DNA of 64,000 nucleotides from Chitinophaga sp. CF118 (GTDB lineage Bacteria > Bacteroidota > Bacteroidia > Chitinophagales > Chitinophagaceae). A model generated the notes under the pieces. The model searched no databases. It saw only the letters and a program-made list of their open reading frames with translations, and had not been told where the DNA came from. The position numbers were made by a program, and so were the translations under genes. How positions within the stretch are numbered: position 1 is the stretch's first letter; every line of letters begins with the position of its first letter. Shown here one piece after another: positions 43,222 to 51,120 of this stretch. The stretch spans positions 62,001-126,000 of the forward strand of contig NZ_FOMK01000014.1 of NCBI RefSeq assembly GCF_900112615.1, read 5' to 3'.

Positions 43222-43971
43222 TTATTGTTTTACCATGAGCTGACGTGCACGTTGAATTACCAGCGTATCCTCTCTGTCAACAATATAAGTTAGTGAACCA
43301 TCTTTTACGTAAAGTTGTTTTCCTAACTCAGCTATTATATTCTCATTGAAAAGCATTATCTGTCCTTCTTTATGAGTGAAAACGGTACTTACATATGGAA
43401 CTCCAAAACTGGTAGGAGTTGAAGTAGTTGTTGAAACAGTCGCAATCACATAAGGAATGTAATAGTTACCATTAGCAATCAGCATAGGATATTTTTTCCT
43501 GTAACTACATGGAGCGGTGTAATAAGTGGGGCATTCTGCACGGGCACCGTTCTTGTTTACCAGATCCATTAAAGAGTCTGTCAGCGATTTTTTACCTATC
43601 TGATCAGTGGAGGATTCTACAGCTGCAATCATCATCAACGTATCATTTTTACTTGTAATTTCTGCCTTTGTATTTCCTAATAATATACTCTTATCACCTG
43701 TGAAAGTCATCGTAAATGATGAAAGTGTTCCTCCATAGGGAGCAGATTGATCAAATGAATATGATGAAATAAACCCCATACGCGTTATATAATCCTTTAT
43801 TAGTGTCTGATCGTGTACTATACCGTTTTTAGTATACATGATAGGTGCATCAGTTGTTATAACATTACCTGGTTTGTATGATTCATTCCCGGAACCAGGG
43901 GTGTTGTTGTCATCTTTTGTACAGGAAAATAAGCAGGTGCATGTCAGTAATGTAATCAGAATTTTTTTCAT
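43222..43971 (-). CDS. Hypothetical lipoprotein
   Basis: A 249-residue protein with a lipobox (CLFSC) after a short hydrophobic stretch. The body is beta-rich and includes Cys residues in ARAECPTYYTAPCSYRKKYP. A segment around YSFDQSAPYGGTLSSFTMTF may be part of an immunoglobulin-like fold. I do not recognise a family. It is convergent with the DUF4397 gene and has about 290 bases of upstream sequence with no other gene. Confidence 0.65.
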   Translation of the reverse strand: MKKILITLLTCTCLFSCTKDDNNTPGSGNESYKPGNVITTDAPIMYTKNGIVHDQTLIKDYITRMGFISSYSFDQSAPYGGTLSSFTMTFTGDKSILLGNTKAEITSKNDTLMMIAAVESSTDQIGKKSLTDSLMDLVNKNGARAECPTYYTAPCSYRKKYPMLIANGNYYIPYVIATVSTTTSTPTSFGVPYVSTVFTHKEGQIMLFNENIIAELGKQLYVKDGSLTYIVDREDTLVIQRARQLMVKQ

Positions 43972-44262
43972 GGTTAAATTGTGCTTTTAGTTTGGACACT
44001 AATTTTAATGGTAAACTATTGTGTATCGTATGAGTAAGACGGCGAATGTCGGAAAACTCCTATCGAACGATAAAAATTATTTTTAGATACTTTCTAACCT
44101 GTTGATATCGTATCTTATAAGTATTCGTTATCCTGGTTTAGAAGCTGGCATTATAGGTGATATACCAATTGAATTTGAATAATGATCAATAACTCACTTA
44201 TTTAATAACTTCCAGTTCAGGGAAATTTTTCGTATATATGTAGGACGTTAATAACATTCAGC

Positions 44263-45804
44263 ATGATCTCAAAAAATCTCCATAAATTTATCTATTCTAT
44301 ATTATTAACAGCTTGCTGTGGTACAGTACTTGCTCAAATTTACAAACCTGCCAAATTCACAGATCCCGACAGGTTAAAAAAGATCGAAGCTACCTATCCC
44401 GTGATTGATGGGATCTATAAAGATTATGCGGAAAAGAACCATTTTCCGGGTTTGGTTTATGGTATTATTGTGGATGGTAAGCTAGTGCATACCGGTAGTT
44501 TGGGCTACACGGATATTAAGGCTAAAACTCCAGCTACTTCCAGGTCCGATTTTCGCATAGCTTCCATGACGAAAAGCCTTACCGCTATGGCTATATTGAA
44601 ATTACGCGATGAGGGTAAGCTAAAGCTGGATGACCCGGCCTACCTCTACATTCCCGAAATGAAAAATATACATTACTTAACCAAAGATGCAACGGCCATA
44701 ACCATAAGAAATCTGCTAACCCACACCGCTGGTTATCCTGAAGATAACCCCTGGGGCGACAGGCAGCTGGCTGTTAGTGATGATGAGTTGATAGCCCTTT
44801 ACAAAAAAGGTATTTCCTTTTCAAATAATCCAGGTACAGTATATGAGTACAGCAATCTTGGTTTTGCCACATTGGGATATATCATTAAAAAAGTGTCGGG
44901 CGAAACTTATGAACAGTACATTAACAACAATATTCTGAAACCGCTTGGAATGACGCATACCTATTGGGAATATACTAAGGTACCCAAAGAGCAGCTGGCA
45001 CTCGGTTATCGCTGGCTTAACGATGAATGGGTAGAGCAGCCTCTGTTGCATGATGGCGCGTATGGTGCTATGGGAGGGCTTATTACCAGTATTGAGGATT
45101 TTAGCAGATATATCGCTGTACATATGGATGCCTGGCCTGCTCGGGATGATGCCGAAAATAGTCCGGTGAAACGGAGTTCCATCCGTGAAATGCAGTATCC
45201 CTGGGACTTGAATTATTTATCGGCTAATGCTAAAACAACCACCGGTCGTCCATGTCCTAATGTGAGTGCTTATGCATATGGCCTGCGCTGGGCAAAGGAT
45301 TGTGATAACCATGTTTACATAGGTCATACTGGCGGCTTGCCCGGCTTTGGTAGTAACTGGAACATTTTACCGGATTACGGAGTGGGTGTAGTATCGTTCG
45401 CCAATTTAACTTATGCCCGTGCGAGCTACCCCAATTTACAGGCACTTGACACACTGCTTGCCTTATCGGGAATAAAACCAAGGGAGCTGCCGTCTTCTGC
45501 CATATTGGACCAGCGTAAGAACGATCTCCTTAAAGTAATTGCAGACTGGAGCAAAGCCAAAGAAAGTGGCATATTTGCCGACAATTTTTTTATGGATTAC
45601 TTTCCAGATAAATTAAAAGTCGCAACCTCTGAAGCATTTGCTAAAGCTGGTAAAACAGTGAGCATTAGCGATATAGTGCCCGAAAACCAGTTGAGAGGTT
45701 ATTTTATTATAAAGGGCGAAAAGGCGAATATCAAAGTAAGCTTTACCCTAACACCCGAAAACCCACCAATGATACAGGAGTATCATTTAGATGTGTTGGA
45801 GTAG
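44263..45804 (+). CDS. Secreted serine hydrolase of the beta-lactamase/PBP4* family
   Basis: A 513-residue protein with signal peptide ending near CCGTVLAQ. The three serine-beta-lactamase-fold motifs are present: SMTK (Ser101, Lys104), YSN (196-198) and HTG followed by GLPGF near residue 350. The C-terminal 110 residues are an extra domain. The family includes class C-like esterases, D-aminopeptidases and AmpH-type peptidoglycan enzymes. The motif YSN with HTG (rather than KTG) points to an esterase or peptidase rather than a true antibiotic-hydrolysing enzyme. Located in the periplasm; substrate unknown. Confidence 0.9.
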   Translation: MISKNLHKFIYSILLTACCGTVLAQIYKPAKFTDPDRLKKIEATYPVIDGIYKDYAEKNHFPGLVYGIIVDGKLVHTGSLGYTDIKAKTPATSRSDFRIASMTKSLTAMAILKLRDEGKLKLDDPAYLYIPEMKNIHYLTKDATAITIRNLLTHTAGYPEDNPWGDRQLAVSDDELIALYKKGISFSNNPGTVYEYSNLGFATLGYIIKKVSGETYEQYINNNILKPLGMTHTYWEYTKVPKEQLALGYRWLNDEWVEQPLLHDGAYGAMGGLITSIEDFSRYIAVHMDAWPARDDAENSPVKRSSIREMQYPWDLNYLSANAKTTTGRPCPNVSAYAYGLRWAKDCDNHVYIGHTGGLPGFGSNWNILPDYGVGVVSFANLTYARASYPNLQALDTLLALSGIKPRELPSSAILDQRKNDLLKVIADWSKAKESGIFADNFFMDYFPDKLKVATSEAFAKAGKTVSISDIVPENQLRGYFIIKGEKANIKVSFTLTPENPPMIQEYHLDVLE

Positions 45805-45822
45805 GGGGAATCGTCAGGAAAC

Positions 45823-47409
45823 TTAAGTTGTAATAGAACGCTCCACGTTTGTCTGTTTCAAAAAATATTCATCGTGAGACACTATCAGGAGCGTTCCCTT
45901 ATATTCATTAATTGCAGCGGTTAAAATTTCCAGGTTTTGAATATCAAGATTGTTTGTCGGTTCATCCAATATGATTATATCAGGAGCTTGATTACTTATC
46001 GTTAAGATACAAAGCATCAATCGCATTTTCTCTCCACCACTAAGCGCAGAACAAGGTTTGTCCCAATCTGCTTTCATAAACAAAAACCGGTTTAAGCGAA
46101 TCTTTATTTCGTGTTCCTGTAATGCCCCGGAATTAAATTGTTGTGCCTGTTCATAAACGTTGAGTTTATTGTCAATTAATGAATAGTCCTGATCAATGTA
46201 AACGGCTTTGACACTTACTCTGTCAATGGTTCCCAATCGGGGATGGATCTCACCTAAAATCATTTTTATTAAAGTTGTCTTACCAGAACCGTTTAAGCCT
46301 TTAACAGCAATACGTTCGCCACTCCTGATTTGAAAATTCAGGGCATGTTTCCAAAGCAATTGATCATCGTATCCAAAATTAACGTCCTTTGCAGTAATCA
46401 ATATTTTTCCTTTATGAAGCCCGGAATTGTCAAAATCCATCTTCATTTTGTCCATATCGGGCAGCTCTTTTCGCAATTGATTCAGCTCTTGCGAAATGGT
46501 ATCCACTTTTTCAGTATGAACGCCTTTCAGACGTGAAGTACTTTTTTCTGCATTGTTTCTAAATGTATTCATGGAAATGGTAGGAAGCCCTGCCTTTTCT
46601 TGTTTTTTCTTTCCACGGGCATCCCGTTTTTGCTGTCGTTCCAGAGATTCCCTTTCGGTTTCTTTCGCTTTTCGGAGTGCTTTTTCTTTGCTCTTTAAAT
46701 CCTGATTTAAAGCATCACTTTCAACTATTTTCTGTTCTACGTAGAAATCATAATTACCCCCATAGACAGTTATACCACGCTTGCTGAGTTCATAAACGGT
46801 ATCAAGGAGATTTAATAAAGTTCTGTCATGGCTTACCACCACTAAAGCATTTGTAGTGGACTTTATATAATCATAAAGAATACTTCTGCTGAGTGTATCC
46901 AAATGGTTGCTTGGTTCATCCAATAAAACTATTTCAGGACGATGGATAATGATTCCCGAAAGGAAAACTCTTGTTTTTTGTCCACCGCTAAGTGTTCCCA
47001 TTTTTTGAGTTAGATCCAATCCATCAAGCTTCCAGTGTGTGAGGGCTTCTCTGCATCGTTCTTCAATTGCCCAATCATCATCAAGCAATGTAAGGTTTGC
47101 ATCTGTTACATTGCCATCGAGAATTTCTTTTAATGCGTTTAGTTTATCCTCAATCTGAAGGGCTTGAGCAATACTATAGTCATTAAACTGGCCAAAAATC
47201 TGTGGCACATAATAAGGCCTCAGGTCAGTTTTTACAAGTCCGGTTGAAGGATGTAATTTTCCGGCTAAGATATTTAGAAGAGTGGATTTCCCTATACCGT
47301 TATTGCCTATTAATGCAATTTTATCTTGCCTGTTGATAATGAGATTTATATCAGTAAACAATAAATCTCTGTTGGGATGCGTGTAATTAACGCTTTGTAG
47401 AATAAGCAT
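45823..47409 (-). CDS. ABC-F family ATPase
   Basis: A 528-residue protein with two ABC ATPase domains and no membrane segments. Domain 1 has GNNGIGKST, LSGGQ and LLDEPSNHLD; domain 2 has GLNGSGKTT, LSGGE and ILDEPTNNLD. The charged linker between them (about 225-310) is the P-site interaction motif of ABC-F proteins, which bind the ribosomal E site. Members range from translation factors such as EttA to antibiotic-resistance factors such as Vga, Lsa and Msr. Which applies here cannot be read, but the attenuator-like leader upstream favours an inducible resistance-type role. Confidence 0.92.
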   Translation of the reverse strand: MLILQSVNYTHPNRDLLFTDINLIINRQDKIALIGNNGIGKSTLLNILAGKLHPSTGLVKTDLRPYYVPQIFGQFNDYSIAQALQIEDKLNALKEILDGNVTDANLTLLDDDWAIEERCREALTHWKLDGLDLTQKMGTLSGGQKTRVFLSGIIIHRPEIVLLDEPSNHLDTLSRSILYDYIKSTTNALVVVSHDRTLLNLLDTVYELSKRGITVYGGNYDFYVEQKIVESDALNQDLKSKEKALRKAKETERESLERQQKRDARGKKKQEKAGLPTISMNTFRNNAEKSTSRLKGVHTEKVDTISQELNQLRKELPDMDKMKMDFDNSGLHKGKILITAKDVNFGYDDQLLWKHALNFQIRSGERIAVKGLNGSGKTTLIKMILGEIHPRLGTIDRVSVKAVYIDQDYSLIDNKLNVYEQAQQFNSGALQEHEIKIRLNRFLFMKADWDKPCSALSGGEKMRLMLCILTISNQAPDIIILDEPTNNLDIQNLEILTAAINEYKGTLLIVSHDEYFLKQTNVERSITT

Positions 47410-47487
47410 AATTTCTTTCTGTAGAGAGTAAAAAATTACAGGAGCCTTCTATATCTGGCTCTGTTTATTTTTTCTGAAAGAAATTAT
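47408..47487 (-). promoter_or_regulatory. Start-codon-sequestering leader of the ABC-F gene
   Basis: On the minus strand ATAATTTCTTTC (47487-47476) is the exact complement of GAAAGAAATTAT (47419-47408), which includes the first two bases of the ABC-F start codon. Inside this 12-bp stem a second hairpin GAGCC/GGCTC can form. A nine-codon reading frame (47494-47465) covers the upstream arm. Translation or stalling on that frame would open the stem and expose the start codon, as in known ribosome-mediated induction of resistance genes. Confidence 0.55.
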
Positions 47488-47494
47488 ATCTCAC
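47465..47494 (-). CDS. Candidate 9-aa leader peptide of the ABC-F gene
   Basis: A GTG-initiated frame encoding MRYNFFQKK and ending TAA, 55 bases upstream of the ABC-F ATG. It overlaps the 5' arm of the sequestering stem. An ATG-TGA start-stop pair also lies one base upstream in another frame. The frame is so short that it could be chance; its placement relative to the stem is the only support. Confidence 0.3.
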   Translation of the reverse strand: MRYNFFQKK

Positions 47495-47523
47495 ATTAAT
47501 TAATGAATATTTAGATTACGTGG

Positions 47524-47531
47524 CAAAGATA
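47524..47531 (-). promoter_or_regulatory. -7 promoter box of the ABC-F gene
   Basis: TATCTTTG on the minus strand matches TAnnTTTG. Initiation just downstream would give a leader of about 110 bases that contains the leader peptide and both hairpins. Confidence 0.55.
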
Positions 47532-47704
47532 GAAAAAATGTTATTAAAATTTAAATTCTGTCATTTAGCAGGTCTTTGATCTATAAATCCATAGATTCCG
47601 GATAAATTATCTGCCAGCCTAATTGCCAGTAAGGGTTGTTGGAATGTGAAAATATTGATAATCAATTATTTTTGATTATATTCAATAACTAAATCCACCA
47701 CATT

Positions 47705-48043
47705 ATGAGTCAATTTGTTCTCACCCAAAGCAAAGCGAATAATCAATATTATTTTAAACTGGAAGCTGCGAATAATGAGCTTATCTTATCCAGTGAAGGA
47801 TATACTACTAAAGCCAATTGTACAAATGGTATAGAATCTGTACAACTGAATTCTCAAAACTCTGACAGCTTTGAGAAAAAGATGTCAACAAGTGGTAAGT
47901 TCTATTTTGTATTGAAAGCTACAGCCAATGGCGAGATAATTGGTACCAGTAAAATGTATGGAGGTTCATCCAGTCGGGATGGTGGGATTGCCTCTGTAAA
48001 GAAGAATGCTCCGGATGCATCGATAAGCGATACGACTGCTTAA
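47705..48043 (+). CDS. DUF1508 (YegP-type) protein with two repeats
   Basis: A 112-residue protein made of two homologous DUF1508 units (about 1-50 and 55-105). Each contains the YYFKLEAANNELILSSEGY-type or FYFVLKATANGEIIGTSKMY-type strand pair followed by a SV.(L/K)N element. The tandem arrangement is the normal YegP form. No signal peptide. Its role is not established; in other bacteria the family is often stress-linked. A 24-bp perfect hairpin follows. Confidence 0.9.
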   Translation: MSQFVLTQSKANNQYYFKLEAANNELILSSEGYTTKANCTNGIESVQLNSQNSDSFEKKMSTSGKFYFVLKATANGEIIGTSKMYGGSSSRDGGIASVKKNAPDASISDTTA

Positions 48044-48066
48044 ATTCAAGAATAATGAATGAGGAT

Positions 48067-48118
48067 AAATAATGGAAGGAGCCTGTGTTATTGATAACAC
48101 AGGCTCCTTCCATTATTT
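48067..48118. terminator. 24-bp perfect hairpin shared by convergent genes
   Basis: Arms 48067-48090 and 48095-48118 are exact complements around ttga. The right arm includes the TAA stop codon (48115-48113) of the minus-strand sulfurtransferase gene. The ends of the stem are AAAT/ATTT rather than a long T-run. It can terminate both convergent transcripts. Confidence 0.85.
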
Positions 48119-48949
48119 GTTCTCAGTGGCAATTGGTAAATCTCTTCTGGACCATTCACTCCAGGAACCAACATACAGCTTAGGTTCCGTAATACCTGCA
48201 CTTGCCATGCCAAGCAATGTATGACATGCAGTAACCCCTGATCCGCAATGTATAATTACATCTTCCGGTTTAATATCTCCAATAGTATGCTGGTAAAGCT
48301 CTGCAAGTTGTTCCGGCGGCAGATATTTACCATCTTCATCCAGATTTTTGGCATAAAATAAATTATCCGCACCAGGAATATGCCCTGCTATAAGATCGAG
48401 TGGTTCCACCCGGCCAAGGTAGCGGGCGTTCTCGCGAACATCAATAACCATTTGCTCATTACTTTTAGCAGCAGCATCAACCTCGGCAATATCGGCGGTG
48501 CCTTTATATTCAGCAGGAACTGGATATGCTGAGGTTGATTCAGGGTGGTAATCATCAGTATTTAATTCAATGTCGGCGTCGGTCGCGGCTTTTAATCCAC
48601 CGTTTAATACCTGCACATTTTCATGGCCTATAGCATGTAACATCCACCATAAACGGGCTGCTCCCATTGCCGCAGATTTATCATCATAAACAATTACATG
48701 ACTATCGGGTGTAACGCCCCACTTAGTTAAAGTTGCAGCAAAGGTTTCTAAAGACGGTAACGGATGCCTTCCGCCGTAAGCCGGATCAGCAGGTTTACTG
48801 GCCAGATCGGCATCAAGCGTTGCATAAATTGCATTTGGCAGGTGCCCTTCCAGATAGCGCTGGTGCGCGTCTGCTCCTGCACGTACATCTATCAATATAA
48901 CTTCCGGATCAAAAATTTTCGGATCTGTAATTTCAATAAGTGGTGACAT
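48113..48949 (-). CDS. Sulfurtransferase with two rhodanese domains
   Basis: A 278-residue thiosulfate/3-mercaptopyruvate sulfurtransferase. The first, inactive rhodanese domain spans about 1-125 (LIDVRAG, YLEGHLPNAIYATLDADLAS, VIVYDD, AARLWWMLHAIGHENV). The active domain spans about 150-275 (VIDVRENARYLG, GHIPGAD and the catalytic loop HCGSGVTACH). The CGSGVTA loop fits mercaptopyruvate rather than thiosulfate preference. Length and order are standard. It would act in cytosolic sulfur transfer or cyanide detoxification. Confidence 0.94.
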   Translation of the reverse strand: MSPLIEITDPKIFDPEVILIDVRAGADAHQRYLEGHLPNAIYATLDADLASKPADPAYGGRHPLPSLETFAATLTKWGVTPDSHVIVYDDKSAAMGAARLWWMLHAIGHENVQVLNGGLKAATDADIELNTDDYHPESTSAYPVPAEYKGTADIAEVDAAAKSNEQMVIDVRENARYLGRVEPLDLIAGHIPGADNLFYAKNLDEDGKYLPPEQLAELYQHTIGDIKPEDVIIHCGSGVTACHTLLGMASAGITEPKLYVGSWSEWSRRDLPIATENK

Positions 48950-49030
48950 AACAATTGGATTTATTTACTTCAAATATAAAGAAGCTAAATCCCGGCCAAT
49001 CATCTTTAGCTGAGCCCGAATAAAATAAAT

Positions 49031-49067
49031 TTTGAGAAACCGATTAGTTGCGCATATATTTGCAACT
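49031..49067 (+). promoter_or_regulatory. ArsR-gene promoter with overlapping inverted repeat
   Basis: TTTG (49031-49034), a 20-base spacer and TATATTTG (49055-49062) make a near-consensus Bacteroidota promoter. An inverted repeat AGTTGC-N10-GCAACT (49046-49067) straddles the -7 box, well placed for repression by the ArsR-type product of the following gene. Confidence 0.65.
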
Positions 49068-49090
49068 GAACGGTTGCTAATACATAACCA

Positions 49091-49411
49091 ATGAGACGAG
49101 ATATATTCCAGGCTATTGCCGACCCTACGCGTAGGGCGATTCTTAGCTTATTAGCCCTACAGGCGATGACTCCAAATGCTTTGGCTGAACGTTTTGGGAG
49201 CAGCAGGCAAGCTGTATCCAAACACATTAAAATTCTTACCGAGTGCCAGCTTTTAGAACAGAAGCAAACCGGGAGGGAAATATATTATCATTTTAATGCT
49301 CAAAAGATGAAAGAGGTGGATACGTGGGTTGAGCAATTTCGTACACTATGGGAAAACCGCTTTAATCAGCTGGACAATCTATTGGATAACCTAAAAAATA
49401 AAAAATCATGA
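49091..49411 (+). CDS. ArsR-family transcriptional regulator
   Basis: A 106-residue winged-helix repressor: [53 protein letters not shown] is the usual ArsR start and HTH (quoted here only by its parts: [27 protein letters not shown]). No metal-binding Cys motif is present, which is typical of the subgroup paired with SRPBCC/AHSA1 proteins. Its stop codon overlaps the next ATG by 4 bases. The pair is a well-known genomic association; the ligand is probably an organic compound. Confidence 0.92.
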   Translation: MRRDIFQAIADPTRRAILSLLALQAMTPNALAERFGSSRQAVSKHIKILTECQLLEQKQTGREIYYHFNAQKMKEVDTWVEQFRTLWENRFNQLDNLLDNLKNKKS

Positions 49412-50373
49412 CAAACAGAGAAGCAGTCTTTACAAAGGATTTGCAAAAGAGAAAACTTACTGTTGTAAGGTCATTTGGCGCTCAATTGGATCATGTATGG
49501 AAAGCATGGACAGAAAGTGAAATCCTTGACCAATGGTGGGCTCCTAAGCCTTACAGGGCAGAGACAAAAACAATGGATTTCAGAGAAGGTGGTTTCTGGC
49601 TGTATTGTATGGTAGGGCCCGAAGGTGATAGAACATGGTGCAGAGTAGACTACAAAACGATTGAACTTTTAAAGACCATAACCAGTACCGATCGGTTTTG
49701 CGATGAAAATGGTAATGAAAACCGGGATTTCCCTGCTATGGACTGGAGAAAGGAATTTAGTCAAACTGGCGACGACACTACTGTAAAGGTTGAAGTCACT
49801 TTTGCTAAAGACAGTGATATGGAAACGATTATTAAGATGGGCTTCCAGGAAGGGTTCACTGCTGGTTTGAGTAACCTTGATCATTATTTAAGCACACAGT
49901 TTAAAATCCGCAAAGAACTTAAAACAAATAATGGTGCAAGAGTAACAACTTATTTAAACTTTCCCGGAAATACGGAAGAAGCATTCAACTTTTACAAAGA
50001 AGTTTTTAATGGCGAATTTACAGGTGTTGGTTTAAAGAGATTCGGAGATATAGATATGCCTGCCGGAATGCCACCAATGAGTGATGCTGACAAAAAACTC
50101 ATTATACATGCTGAACTAAAAATAATGGGAGGTCATGTATTGATGGCTACTGATTCTCCTGAAAGCATGGGTTTCAAAATGGAACATGGTAACAATATGC
50201 ACATAAACCTTGAGCCCGAATCAAGAGAGGAAACCAAAAGATTATTTGATGCACTTTCTAAAGGAGGTGTTATAACCATGCCTTTGGAAGACATGTTTTG
50301 GGGTGCATACTTTGCCTCTTTTACAGATAAATTTGGAATCAACTGGATGCTTAACTACCAAAAGAAAGACTAA
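49408..50373 (+). CDS. SRPBCC (AHSA1)-VOC fusion protein
   Basis: A 321-residue two-domain protein. Residues about 10-160 are an AHSA1-type SRPBCC domain ([57 protein letters not shown], given in parts). Residues about 175-318 are a PhnB/glyoxalase-like VOC domain ([60 protein letters not shown]). These are normally separate neighbouring genes; here they are fused in frame. It is translationally coupled to the ArsR gene and probably binds or modifies the compound that the regulator responds to. Confidence 0.9.
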   Translation: MTNREAVFTKDLQKRKLTVVRSFGAQLDHVWKAWTESEILDQWWAPKPYRAETKTMDFREGGFWLYCMVGPEGDRTWCRVDYKTIELLKTITSTDRFCDENGNENRDFPAMDWRKEFSQTGDDTTVKVEVTFAKDSDMETIIKMGFQEGFTAGLSNLDHYLSTQFKIRKELKTNNGARVTTYLNFPGNTEEAFNFYKEVFNGEFTGVGLKRFGDIDMPAGMPPMSDADKKLIIHAELKIMGGHVLMATDSPESMGFKMEHGNNMHINLEPESREETKRLFDALSKGGVITMPLEDMFWGAYFASFTDKFGINWMLNYQKKD

Positions 50374-50383
50374 ATACTGACAG

Positions 50384-50451
50384 ATAATCAAACTTACAAC
50401 ATTCAGTGCCTGTGAATTAAAACAGGTGCTGAATGTTGTAAGTTTGATTAT
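50384..50451 (+). terminator. 30-bp hairpin after the SRPBCC-VOC gene
   Basis: Arms 50384-50413 and 50422-50451 pair over 30 positions with only two G-U pairs, around an 8-base loop. It begins 10 bases after the stop codon. No T-run follows. Likely a terminator or a 3'-end protecting structure. Confidence 0.8.
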
Positions 50452-50829
50452 TACCTGATGAAACCACTAGCTTGAAAAGAATAGCACAAAGGAAAATTAA
50501 TACATGTTGTGAAAATTATTTTTTTTATCTACATTTGAAAACAATGTATAAATACATTTGTAATATTGCCTTTGTGAAGACTCTGATACTATTCAAAATT
50601 TAGCCCATTAATTTGCTTATTCCTAGCGACGGAAAGTGTACTTGCTTCAAACAAAATAATTTAAAAGATATTCCATACCTGAAAAACATTAGAAACCTGT
50701 ATAGCGTATTGATATTTTAATAAGAATTAACCTATAAAAACCACTTGACAAACATGACAACCAAAACATTGGAAAAAGTATGTTAGTTTGACTGAAACCC
50801 TGTTTTTCCTTCACCTCAATTATATAAAT
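50452..50829. other. Upstream region of the miniprotein operon
   Basis: No gene was found. Two TACATTTG boxes (50530-50537 and 50553-50560) match the -7 consensus, and the second is part of an AATGTAT-AA-ATACATT inverted repeat (50543-50558). A TTAGTTTG near 50786 is a weaker candidate closer to the gene. If the distal boxes are used, the leader is about 265 bases. Confidence 0.45.
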
Positions 50830-51036
50830 ATGAAAAAAAGCCTTGTTTTCATTGGCATTGCTGTTACAGCAGTTGTTCTTTTTGTATCTGGAACTTCTTT
50901 AGGAAGTGCTTGTGCGGACGATCATCATGGTCTGCGTGGAAAATGCAGAATCACAGTTGTTAATGGTGTTTATCACTATGATTGTGTGACTGCCATTGAC
51001 CCGGACGTTACTGACTGTACTTATTATGTAGAGTAG
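50830..51036 (+). CDS. Secreted four-cysteine miniprotein
   Basis: A 68-residue protein. The signal peptide is MKKSLVFIGIAVTAVVLFVS with cleavage expected after GTSLGSA, leaving a mature peptide of about 41 residues. It contains Cys28, Cys39, Cys52 and Cys63 (spacings 11, 13, 11), so two disulfides are likely, plus an acidic C-terminus (CTYYVE). ATG 50830 is chosen because it starts the signal sequence. In layout it resembles the small NVEALA-type peptides of Bacteroidota, although that motif is absent. It is followed by a DUF4221-like lipoprotein and a CxxC lipoprotein, so all three may work together. Confidence 0.7.
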   Translation: MKKSLVFIGIAVTAVVLFVSGTSLGSACADDHHGLRGKCRITVVNGVYHYDCVTAIDPDVTDCTYYVE

Positions 51037-51047
51037 AAGACAATTAA

Positions 51048-51089
51048 ATAACTGAATAAATAGGGCGTTTGCCCTGTTTATTCAGTTAT
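51048..51089 (+). terminator. 19-bp hairpin after the miniprotein gene
   Basis: Arms 51048-51066 and 51071-51089 pair over 19 positions with one G-U pair around gttt. It starts 11 bases after the miniprotein stop codon and 32 bases before the next ATG. Partial termination or mRNA protection here could make the miniprotein more abundant than the downstream lipoproteins. Confidence 0.75.
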
Positions 51090-51120
51090 CACGAACCAAA
51101 CAAGTATCACCTATTTGCTT

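Noticed and set aside
44263-45804. Antibiotic-degrading class C beta-lactamase
   Set aside because: The third motif is HTG rather than KTG and the C-terminal extension is long; this fits esterase/peptidase relatives better.
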